Source: an uncultured Prevotellaceae bacterium (GTDB lineage: Bacteria; Bacteroidota; Bacteroidia; Bacteroidales; Bacteroidaceae). Taken from it: 64,000 nucleotides of DNA. The stretch lies in the NCBI GenBank assembly GCA_900316285.1, contig ONCG01000022.1:1-64000 (forward strand). Direction: 5' to 3'. A program made the translations under genes and the position numbers. Below are positions 16,936 to 23,598 of this stretch, piece after piece; within the stretch, counting starts at the first letter, position 1; each line of letters starts with the position of its first letter. Below the pieces are notes generated by a model. That model was given only the letters and a program-made list of their open reading frames with translations, made no database searches and was not told the DNA's origin.

Positions 16936-16952
16936 TTGGCATAGCTTTTGCA
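16936..16952 (+). promoter_or_regulatory. Candidate sigma-54 promoter of trxA
   Basis: TTGGCATAGCTTTTGCA matches the -24/-12 consensus, with GG and GC separated by exactly 10 bp. The predicted start is about 16963, giving a ~50-nt leader to the trxA ATG at 17014. A sigma-A type -7 (TAGCTTTTG) would need one extra base, so it fits less well. Confidence 0.55.
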
Positions 16953-17013
16953 GTCAAGTCACTGAGAAGAAATCAGATAAACCCAATTATTCATCATTTA
17001 ATAACAAAACATT

Positions 17014-17328
17014 ATGGAAGTAACAATCACCAACGAGAACTTTGAGAGCTATCGCAATGGCGAGCTGCCTCTGGTTGTAGACCTCTGGGCACCTTGGTGC
17101 GGTCCTTGCCGCATGGTGGGCCCCATCATCAGCGAACTGGCTGCCGACTACGACGGACGTATCGTTGTAGGCAAGTGCGATGTCGACGAGAACGACGATG
17201 TTGCTATCGAGTTTGGCGTTCGCAACATTCCCACCATCCTTTTCTTCAAGGGTGGCAAGCTGGTCGACAAATTCGTGGGCGCAGCCACTAAGGCTACCCT
17301 CGACGAGAAATTCCGCGCCCTGCTCTAA
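17014..17328 (+). CDS. trxA: Thioredoxin
   Basis: A 104-residue cytoplasmic dithiol-disulfide oxidoreductase. The redox site WCGPC is in LWAPWCGPCRMVGPI (about residues 27-41). The cis-Pro segment VRNIPTILFFKGGKLVDKFVG follows, as in classical thioredoxins. There is no signal peptide. It has its own candidate sigma-54 promoter and a strong terminator, so it is probably monocistronic despite following dnaE. Confidence 0.96.
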   Translation: MEVTITNENFESYRNGELPLVVDLWAPWCGPCRMVGPIISELAADYDGRIVVGKCDVDENDDVAIEFGVRNIPTILFFKGGKLVDKFVGAATKATLDEKFRALL

Positions 17329-17360
17329 GCAGTCGTGCATCATACCCGAAAGAAAAGTGA

Positions 17361-17397
17361 CGGGGCTCCTTCGTGAAGGAACCCCGTTGTTTTTTTG
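17361..17397 (+). terminator. Terminator of trxA
   Basis: CGGGG-(CT)-CCTTC pairs with GAAGG-(A)-CCCCG (17361-17386) around GT, followed by TTGTTTTTTT. A strong rho-independent terminator. Confidence 0.88.
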
Positions 17398-17508
17398 GCT
17401 TTCTGTCATGAATTAGTCACCAGAAACTAGAACTTTTGGAGCAGCGAGCGCAAAGAGAAGCTTGCTTCATCTTTGCCGAGTCGTGACAAAAGTCATAACG
17501 AAGTTATA

Positions 17509-17536
17509 AACTAAAAACTAGAAACTAGAAACTATA
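17509..17536. repeat. Heptamer tandem repeat at a gene end
   Basis: Four 7-bp units: AACTAAA, AACTAGA, AACTAGA, AACTATA. The stop codon of the minus-strand gene (17532-17534) lies inside the last unit. Confidence 0.75.
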
Positions 17537-18086
17537 CTATCGGAATAAGTTGTCTGATTTCCTTCACCACCTGGGTGGCCCACTCTCTATCGTAGCCCAC
17601 TGGCAGGTAGAGGCATGATGGTGATTCTTGTTTCAGCTTGATGACCACTTGATAGCTATCTTGGGAGTAGACGACCGAGGTGTTGTTGAACGTCACGTCT
17701 TCTATGTCATCAAATGATATCCCCTCGCCATTGATGATGAACCATCTGCGATTCATGTATACCAGTATCACTCCCTGTGCATCGTTGCCTCGTGTGGGGT
17801 CGAGTAGTATCACATCATCGGGCTCGCCATTTAGCAAAATCAGTTCGTCTACCGTCGACATGCTGTTTCGTTGCTCTGAGTGCAGTCCAGACCGTGGAGG
17901 CAAGTCGTCGTCGGAAGATTTCGGGAACTTTGTAAACAGCCCTACGGCAAACGAGCCCAGCGCTGTCACGATGGTTGCTGCCAGAGCCTTCATGGGTTCA
18001 TCGGCTTTCGCCTCTAATACTACCGCCATGCTACCTATGATGATGACGGGCAGTATTTTCTTTAAAATGCAACCAACTTCTTTCAC
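17532..18086 (-). CDS. Hypothetical membrane-anchored protein
   Basis: A 184-residue protein I do not recognise. Two hydrophobic segments lie near the N-terminus (about residues 9-25, KKILPVIIIGSMAVVLEA, and 33-51). A charged, disordered stretch follows, then a soluble C-terminal domain with GVILVYMNRRWFIINGEGISF and a beta-rich end. That part has the look of a PH-like or YcxB-like small domain, but this is a guess. It starts 3 bp after the tsaE stop and so is probably cotranscribed with tsaE. Confidence 0.6.
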   Translation of the reverse strand: MKEVGCILKKILPVIIIGSMAVVLEAKADEPMKALAATIVTALGSFAVGLFTKFPKSSDDDLPPRSGLHSEQRNSMSTVDELILLNGEPDDVILLDPTRGNDAQGVILVYMNRRWFIINGEGISFDDIEDVTFNNTSVVYSQDSYQVVIKLKQESPSCLYLPVGYDREWATQVVKEIRQLIPIV

Positions 18087-18089
18087 CTG

Positions 18090-18500
18090 CTACCAACTGA
18101 TGATTCTTCTCCCGTCCGGTTCCTCGCTGATGCTAACGCGCAAGGCGGTATCGGGCAGTAGTTCTTCGATGAGTTCGGGCCACTCGATGAAACAGAGTGC
18201 ATCGGGGGCGTAGAAATAGTCCTCGTAGCCCATGTCGTAGACTTCCTCCAGTCGTTTGATGCGGTAGAAGTCGAAGTGATAGATAATCCGCTCGGGGGCT
18301 TCGTATTCGTTCACGATGGCGAATGTGGGTGAGGTGATGACATCCTCCACACCAAGTTCCTCACAGAGCGCTTTGATGAATGTCGTCTTGCCGGCGCCCA
18401 TCTTTCCGTAGAAAGCTATTACGTTGTGTTCCGCGAGCGCCTCGTTGATGAATTGTCGCGCTGCCTCGTGTATCTCATTTAAATCGTTGATTGTTATCAT
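18090..18500 (-). CDS. tsaE: tRNA threonylcarbamoyladenosine biosynthesis ATPase TsaE
   Basis: A 136-residue P-loop ATPase that works with TsaB and TsaD to place t6A at position 37 of ANN-decoding tRNAs. Walker A GKMGAGKTTF sits near residues 32-41, followed by the family stretch SPTFAIVNEYE and HFDFYRI. Length matches the family. The start at 18500 (MITINDLNE) is chosen because the longer reading frame upstream is only the palindromic repeat at 18620-18652 and low-complexity sequence. It follows porX by 152 bp on the same strand. Confidence 0.93.
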   Translation of the reverse strand: MITINDLNEIHEAARQFINEALAEHNVIAFYGKMGAGKTTFIKALCEELGVEDVITSPTFAIVNEYEAPERIIYHFDFYRIKRLEEVYDMGYEDYFYAPDALCFIEWPELIEELLPDTALRVSISEEPDGRRIISW

Positions 18501-18619
18501 ATTTATTTCACTGAAGTTTCGCAAGCTCAACTTTAAGGGTTTATAGGGCTTAAAGGGGAGAAAAGGGGAGAAAAGGGACGAATGCTTTGTGCTACTAGAG
18601 GGCCGGAGTGGGGCTCCTT

Positions 18620-18652
18620 CTCCCTCCCTACGGGGGAGGGCTGGGGTGGGGC
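18620..18652. repeat. GC-rich palindromic repeat between porX and tsaE
   Basis: CTCCCTCCCTACGGGGGAGGG followed by a GGGGTGGGG tail; a REP-like hairpin abutting the porX stop codon. The same type of sequence recurs inside genes elsewhere in the window. Confidence 0.75.
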
Positions 18653-20218
18653 TCACCTCTTCTTCGGCGTGAGCGTGGCCAGGGGCACGAGCATTTCCTC
18701 CATCGAGATGCCGCCATGCTGGAAAGTGTCGCGATAGTAGCTCACGTAGTAGTTGTAGTTGTTCGGATAGGCGAAGAACGCATCACCCGTGGCGAAGACG
18801 TAGCTCGTCGAGAGGTTCGGAGCAGGCAGATGGGCCTTGCTCGGTTCCTTGATGACGAACACCTCTTTCGGGTTGTAGTTCAGGTTCTTGCCCAGTTTGT
18901 AGCGCAGATTTGTGTTCGTGTTGCGGTCGCCGATGATTTTGCTTGGCCGCGAAACGCGGATAGACCCGTGGTCGGTGGTCACGAGAACCTTGCAATCGGT
19001 CTGCGACAACTGTTTCAGTACCTCAGCCATCGCCGAGTGGCGGAACCACGACAGCGTGATGGAGCGATAGGCCGACTCGTTGTTGGCCAGCTCGCGCACC
19101 ATCTTCGACTCCGTGCGGGCGTGTGAGAGCATGTCGATGAAGTTGAACACCACGACGTTCAGGTCGTTCTGTCTGAGCGACTGCAGTTGTGTGAGTAGGC
19201 GCTCGGCATCCTGCGAGGTGTTCACTTTGTGATATGAGTACGAGTCGTGACGGCGGAAGCGCTCTATCTGCGTACCGATGAGCGGACCCTCGTTGAGATT
19301 CTTACCCTCCTCCTCATCTTCGTCGACCCACAGCTCTGGAAACATCTTTGCAATCTGCACGGGCATCAGACCCGAGAAGATTGCGTTGCGGGCATACTGC
19401 GTCGCTGTGGGCAGAATGCTCATGTAGAGTTCCTCCTGTGCCTCAAACAGGTCGCCAATCTCCTGCGCAATCATGCGCCATTGGTCGTAGCGGAAGTTGT
19501 CGATGACAATCAGGAACACCTTCTCGCCCTCGTCAAGCATGGGGAACACGCGGCGCTTGAACACGTCGGGCGACATCAGCGGCACACCCTCGCCTTGAGG
19601 AAGGGGCGTGGTGGCCACCCACTCAAGGTAGTTCTGTTTCACAAACTTCGCAAAGCCTATGTTGGCCTCCTCCTTCTGTGTGGAGAGAATCTCGGTCATC
19701 GAACTGTCGGCAGAGCTCAGTTCCAGCTCCCAATGCACCAGTCGGCGATACACCTCCACCCAGTCGTCGAACGTGCGGCACTCCTGTATCTGCATCGCGA
19801 TATCCATGAAGTTCTGCTGATAGCCTGTCTGCGTCACCTCGGTGACGATTTCGCGCTTGTGGATGTTCTTCTTCAGCGTAAGCAGAATCTGCATCGGGTT
19901 CACGGGCTTGATGAGGTAGTCGGCAATCTTCGAGCCAATGGCCTGGTCCATGATGTTCTCCTCCTCGCTCTTCGTGCACATCACCACAGGCGTTGCCGGC
20001 GTAATCTGCTTGATGCGCTGCAGCGTCTCCAAGCCCGTCAGGCCCGGCATCATCTCGTCGAGCATCACCAGGTCGAACGACTGCTGCTGACATTCCTCGA
20101 TGGCATCGGTGCCGTTCGACACCGTCACCACCTCATAGCCTTTCTTCTCGAGGAAGAGGATATGAGCCTTCAGCAGTTCTATCTCGTCATCTACCCAAAG
20201 AATCTTTCCGTTTGTCAT
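18653..20218 (-). CDS. porX: PorX, T9SS two-component response regulator with PglZ domain
   Basis: A 521-residue regulator of the type IX secretion system. Residues 1-120 are a receiver domain with acidic pocket WVDDE, phospho-acceptor Asp54 in VMLDEMMPG, and the conserved Lys in DYLIKPVNP. A helical linker leads to a PglZ-type alkaline-phosphatase-superfamily domain (VIDNFRYDQW, FNFIDMLSHAR, VTTDHGSIRVSRP). PorX acts with the kinase PorY and an ECF sigma factor in Porphyromonas. Near residue 204 the protein carries a short insert TTPLPQGEGV, which matches the GC-rich palindromic repeat family. It probably heads a porX-tsaE-hypothetical transcription unit. Confidence 0.93.
   Translation of the reverse strand: MTNGKILWVDDEIELLKAHILFLEKKGYEVVTVSNGTDAIEECQQQSFDLVMLDEMMPGLTGLETLQRIKQITPATPVVMCTKSEEENIMDQAIGSKIADYLIKPVNPMQILLTLKKNIHKREIVTEVTQTGYQQNFMDIAMQIQECRTFDDWVEVYRRLVHWELELSSADSSMTEILSTQKEEANIGFAKFVKQNYLEWVATTPLPQGEGVPLMSPDVFKRRVFPMLDEGEKVFLIVIDNFRYDQWRMIAQEIGDLFEAQEELYMSILPTATQYARNAIFSGLMPVQIAKMFPELWVDEDEEEGKNLNEGPLIGTQIERFRRHDSYSYHKVNTSQDAERLLTQLQSLRQNDLNVVVFNFIDMLSHARTESKMVRELANNESAYRSITLSWFRHSAMAEVLKQLSQTDCKVLVTTDHGSIRVSRPSKIIGDRNTNTNLRYKLGKNLNYNPKEVFVIKEPSKAHLPAPNLSTSYVFATGDAFFAYPNNYNYYVSYYRDTFQHGGISMEEMLVPLATLTPKKR
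19584..19614. repeat. Palindromic repeat copy inside porX
   Basis: CACCCTCGCCTTGAGGAAGG and the bases following encode TTPLPQGEGV in frame, between the linker helix and the PglZ domain. The peptide resembles those made by other copies ([20 protein letters not shown]). Confidence 0.65.
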
Positions 20219-20246
20219 ATCTGTCAGTCTTTTCTTCTTCTACACT

Positions 20247-20255
20247 GCAAATTTA
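20247..20255 (-). promoter_or_regulatory. -7 element of porX
   Basis: TAAATTTGC on the minus strand fits TAnnTTTG, 28 bp before the porX start. No clear -33 box is visible. Confidence 0.45.
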
Positions 20256-20363
20256 GGCAAAATCCTTCAATTATGCCACACACGCCTCAAGAAATTAAGT
20301 TTTCTTTAGAGGAAAGGGGCATTGAAGGGGGAATGTTTTGAATTATATAGTTTTATTTTTTTT

Positions 20364-20475
20364 ATCAAGAATTTGAGAATGAGAGAATTTTTAAAGTGCA
20401 AACAGTACTGATAAGAGAATTCTTTATTATTATTGTTTCTATCATTATTAATTCTCTCATTCTCAAATTCTTGAT
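20364..20475. repeat. Perfect 26-bp inverted repeat with 60-bp spacer
   Basis: 20364-20389 (starting ATCAAGAATTTGAGAATGAG) is the exact reverse complement of 20450-20475. It lies 13 bp beyond the lyase stop and 146 bp upstream of porX. It could be a long 3' stem of the lyase mRNA or an invertible segment. Related half-motifs recur upstream of the lyase gene at 23315-23410. Confidence 0.9.
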
Positions 20476-20488
20476 ATATAAATACTAT

Positions 20489-23302
20489 TTATTTGACGAC
20501 AACCTTCCGACCACCCACGATGTAGAGGCCTTTTTTCAGGTGAGGCGTGGAGGGGTGGGGGAGGGCAGACGACTTGCCCGCAGTCTTGTCTTGGAGGAAG
20601 GGGAGCTTGCGGCCCGTGAGGTCATAGATGGCGGCGTTGCCGACATTGGGTGTTGTCGCGATGATTTCTCTCACGCCAGTCGACTCAGTGGGGAGTAGCT
20701 GGAAGGGGAAGGCGGCGAGCACACGGGCAGCGTCGGTGGCGATGGAGCCGTCGTTGACGACATCCCAGAACCTTGGCGAGCTACTCGTGCCGGTATGGAT
20801 GGCAACGAGGTCGGTGCCCAGTGCCTGAATAATGGTGAAGGGATAATTCGATGTCGTCGACATCTTAGCAATTGAACTCAGATGGAGGCTGTCGGCCATT
20901 GCCGTGCTCAGGAATCTGTATTTGGGAACCTCCGACCGCTCAACGAACCACACTTGCGCCTCCTCGCCCTCGCTACGGGGTTCGAAGGTGGCATAGCTGT
21001 TCTGCTCATGTGCGGTGAGATAAGTGTCGTTGCCGATATGGCGAATGAGATAAGGCCCAGGCTCGATGTATGAGGCACCCGCAGGGCGTACCAACACATC
21101 GAAACGGAAGATGTACTTCACATTGCGCAGGGTAAACGTGGCGGTATAAGAGCCCGACGACTGCAACCCCTCGATGGTGATCGTGCTACCCGTCGCCCCA
21201 TTGCTCCAGGCGACGTCGGCAGGTTTCACCGCGGTTGGCAGGTTCAGACCGAGGACGACGGTGCCGCCTTCCGTGCCGATAACCTGCACGGTGGGTAGTC
21301 CCTCGATGCTATCCACCTTCGTCACCGTACTGCTACCGACGGTGGCCCAGGGCTCGGCGGCAATCATCTGGATGTCGAACGCCTGACTGCTGACGGCACC
21401 CCCTTGGCTCTTGAAGTCTACGGTGATCTTCGTGTCGGCGGTGATGGAGCGGGTGATGCTCTCCGTTGTAGCGCCCGTGCTCCACTTATAGGTGCCCCAT
21501 CCTATGGAGGGAATGGCGGCGAGGGTGACGCTCTTGCCGTAGAGCACATCGACCTTCGTCGCCTCGGTGGTCTTATCGGCATAGGTGATACGGGGGGTAA
21601 GCACATCGGGCACGCAGTCGCCGGCAACAGCGATGGGGAATGCCTGCAGGCTCTCGATGCCGTTTTTGTTCGTATAGGTGACACGATAGATGTAGCTGCG
21701 GTCGGTGCTGACGGTGATGTCGCGTGTGGTCTCGCCCGTGTTCCACGTCCACCGACCGGTATCCTCCTCGCCTTCGGGCAACTGCGGCATGAGCTTCAGC
21801 GTCTGACCCTTCGGCACGGTGGTGTTGTTATTGATTTGGAAGGTGTTCACCAGTCCACCCAACTCGTTGTGATAGATGGTCTGACCGTCGACGAGTTTGC
21901 GTGTGCGCTCCTGACCTACGCTCGGGATGAGACTCGAGGAAACCGCCCCGCTGTACTCCATCTTCGGCGTGAGCTCCGTGGGCACCTGGTCGGCGGGACA
22001 AAGCTGTACGTCACGAGTGTTCATGAGCACGCTATAGCCCAGGTGGTCGTAGCCGCCGCTGGTGCTACCCAGTCCGCCACCATCGATGCCCATGCTCTGA
22101 TAAGCTTTCTCCGAGAATGGCATCGGCACACCCTTCACGCCCTCGTAGATGCCGATGACGGTGCCCCAGTACGGACGGTTCTGGGCTCCGAGCGCCGGAC
22201 CTTCCATCACATAGGCTCGCGAGTCGCTATAGTAGTAGCCGCTGCTGCCATACTGATAGTTCGTCCAGGGCAGGTTGGCAACGCTCTGTGTCTGTGCCGC
22301 CACATATTCGATGCCGGCCGCCAGTCGGTGGTTCATATAGGCAAAAAGGTCGTCGCCCTGATTCCATCCCACCTTTGCCAAGTCCACCGCGAGTCCGAGC
22401 GCCATTGCTGAGTGGCCCGTGTCGCGTCCGCTCTCGTTCATCTGCCCGAGATAGCCGTAGGCGCCTGTCTCAAGGTCGCTGCTAACCATCGTCACGACGA
22501 GATTTCCCAGAAACTCCGTGAGGCCGTCGTTCTTGATGGGTACGTCGGTTCGGTTCTCGCGGAACGTGCCACATTGGTCGTATTTGAAGTACGACATCGC
22601 CTGGTTATAGATGAACACATCGTCGCAGAGAATGCCAATCATCGCCACGCAGAGCGCATTGCACAATCCCCAGTTCGACCAATAGTGTCCTGGTGCCTGC
22701 CACCACTTGCCTTGATTCTCCCATGTGCCGTTACGGCCACGCAAGAAGCCCAGCGCCTTCGGATACCACACTTGCAGCATCCAGCGCTTGAACAGTTCGA
22801 AGTCCTCCCGTTCCCAACCTTCGTAGTCGCGCATGAGCTCGGCAGCCTGCGCGAACTGATAGCCGTAGAGGCCGCTGGCGAGAGCATAGTTCGAGTCGCC
22901 CCTGATGTCCTTCGTGGTGTTCGCCCAAGCCATGAGGATGCGTACGGCGGCATTGGCGTTCGCCTTCGTGCCGGCAATCTTCCAGCGCAGCGCGTTCTGA
23001 TAGGCCATAGCGGCTCCGCGGCAGGCGTTCATGTAGTTTTCGCCCGAACCGCCTCCGCGCACGATGACCTCCACGGGATTTGTCTGCACGCCCGACTGGG
23101 AGTAGGCTGCCGAGGTAAGCACCCGATAGGCTTCCTTCACGGTGGGGTTGCCGGCTTCGAGTTGTGCCTTCACGCGGTCGAAGTCGGCCTGTGTGTGGAG
23201 TCCGCCGGGATGAATGAATCCGCGGTTGGTGTCGTAGTTGGTGGTTTGGGCGCTGGCGAGTTGCACGGCCAGCAGGGCGAAGGTGAGGAGCAGTTGTTTC
23301 AT
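20489..23302 (-). CDS. Alginate-lyase-family (PF05426-like) polysaccharide lyase with T9SS tail
   Basis: A 937-residue secreted protein. A signal peptide (1-18) is followed by a helical toroid domain of the alginate-lyase superfamily to about residue 430. Visible motifs are GHYWSNWGLCNALCVAM and ESGRDTGHSAMALGLAVDLA followed by WNQGDDLF, including the Asn/His positions used by such lyases. Ig-like beta modules follow (RWTWNTGETTRDITVS and similar). The end, TGRKLPF...KGLYIVGGRKVVVK, is a T9SS-type C-terminal sorting tail, interrupted by an insert (SSALPHPSTPHLK) matching the palindromic repeat family. The substrate is probably a uronic-acid polymer, pectic or glucuronan by context. It lies between T9SS genes porX and porW. 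Confidence 0.8.
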   Translation of the reverse strand: MKQLLLTFALLAVQLASAQTTNYDTNRGFIHPGGLHTQADFDRVKAQLEAGNPTVKEAYRVLTSAAYSQSGVQTNPVEVIVRGGGSGENYMNACRGAAMAYQNALRWKIAGTKANANAAVRILMAWANTTKDIRGDSNYALASGLYGYQFAQAAELMRDYEGWEREDFELFKRWMLQVWYPKALGFLRGRNGTWENQGKWWQAPGHYWSNWGLCNALCVAMIGILCDDVFIYNQAMSYFKYDQCGTFRENRTDVPIKNDGLTEFLGNLVVTMVSSDLETGAYGYLGQMNESGRDTGHSAMALGLAVDLAKVGWNQGDDLFAYMNHRLAAGIEYVAAQTQSVANLPWTNYQYGSSGYYYSDSRAYVMEGPALGAQNRPYWGTVIGIYEGVKGVPMPFSEKAYQSMGIDGGGLGSTSGGYDHLGYSVLMNTRDVQLCPADQVPTELTPKMEYSGAVSSSLIPSVGQERTRKLVDGQTIYHNELGGLVNTFQINNNTTVPKGQTLKLMPQLPEGEEDTGRWTWNTGETTRDITVSTDRSYIYRVTYTNKNGIESLQAFPIAVAGDCVPDVLTPRITYADKTTEATKVDVLYGKSVTLAAIPSIGWGTYKWSTGATTESITRSITADTKITVDFKSQGGAVSSQAFDIQMIAAEPWATVGSSTVTKVDSIEGLPTVQVIGTEGGTVVLGLNLPTAVKPADVAWSNGATGSTITIEGLQSSGSYTATFTLRNVKYIFRFDVLVRPAGASYIEPGPYLIRHIGNDTYLTAHEQNSYATFEPRSEGEEAQVWFVERSEVPKYRFLSTAMADSLHLSSIAKMSTTSNYPFTIIQALGTDLVAIHTGTSSSPRFWDVVNDGSIATDAARVLAAFPFQLLPTESTGVREIIATTPNVGNAAIYDLTGRKLPFLQDKTAGKSSALPHPSTPHLKKGLYIVGGRKVVVK
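20537..20570. repeat. Palindromic repeat copy inside the lyase sorting tail
   Basis: A GC-rich stretch containing GGAGGGGTGGGGGAGGG codes SSALPHPSTPHLK between the TGRK turn and the KGLYI strand of the C-terminal tail. Confidence 0.6.
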
Positions 23303-23460
23303 GATGTTTTTTTTTCAAGAATTTGAGAGATTTGTCGAAGACCCACCGAACGAAGGTAGGTAATGAGAGAATTTTCCTTTGTATGGGGAATGATTAAGAA
23401 TTTGAGAAAGAACCCCTCCTTCCGAAGAAGGGTTCACGCTGGGTGTGCCTGCATTCTAGG

Positions 23461-23547
23461 TTCCCCTCCCTTCGGGAGGCGACTGGGGTCTTTAGAGCAG
23501 CCACTGGCGTGGCTGCGGCCCCACAAAGGGGAGCGAATCCCTCATTG
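23461..23547. repeat. Long GC-rich repeat, near-identical copy inside the AraC-type gene
   Basis: 23479-23547 matches 47482-47550 over 69 bp with about five differences. Shared parts include GACTGGGGTCTTTAGAGCAG and GGCCCCACAAAGGGGAGC. Here it is intergenic, while the other copy is translated. Confidence 0.85.
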
Positions 23548-23585
23548 TTTCTCCGCTGTCGCTACGAAAGCGGCAAAGCCGAGCG
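23548..23585. repeat. 38-bp element repeated at 26526-26563
   Basis: Contains CTACGAAAGCGGCAAAGCCG. The copy at 26526-26563 differs only at three or four bases in the middle. The two copies flank the alginate-lyase/GH28 fusion gene. Confidence 0.8.
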
Positions 23586-23598
23586 CACGACGGAGGAG

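Larger units (their letters stand above)
23303..23598. other. Intergenic region made of repeats
   Basis: No gene. Left part: motifs CAAGAATTTGAGA (23316-23328), ATGAGAGAATTTT (23363-23375) and AAGAATTTGAGA (23396-23407), shared with the 26-bp inverted repeat at 20364-20475. Right part: a long palindromic repeat (23461-23547) and a second element (23548-23585), each with a copy elsewhere in the window. Confidence 0.7.

Noticed and set aside
18501-18656. N-terminal extension of TsaE
   Set aside because: The residues come from the palindromic repeat and low-complexity DNA; known TsaE proteins start as at 18500.
20396-20698. Plus-strand small gene at the lyase 3' end
   Set aside because: It overlaps the inverted repeat and is antisense to the lyase tail.
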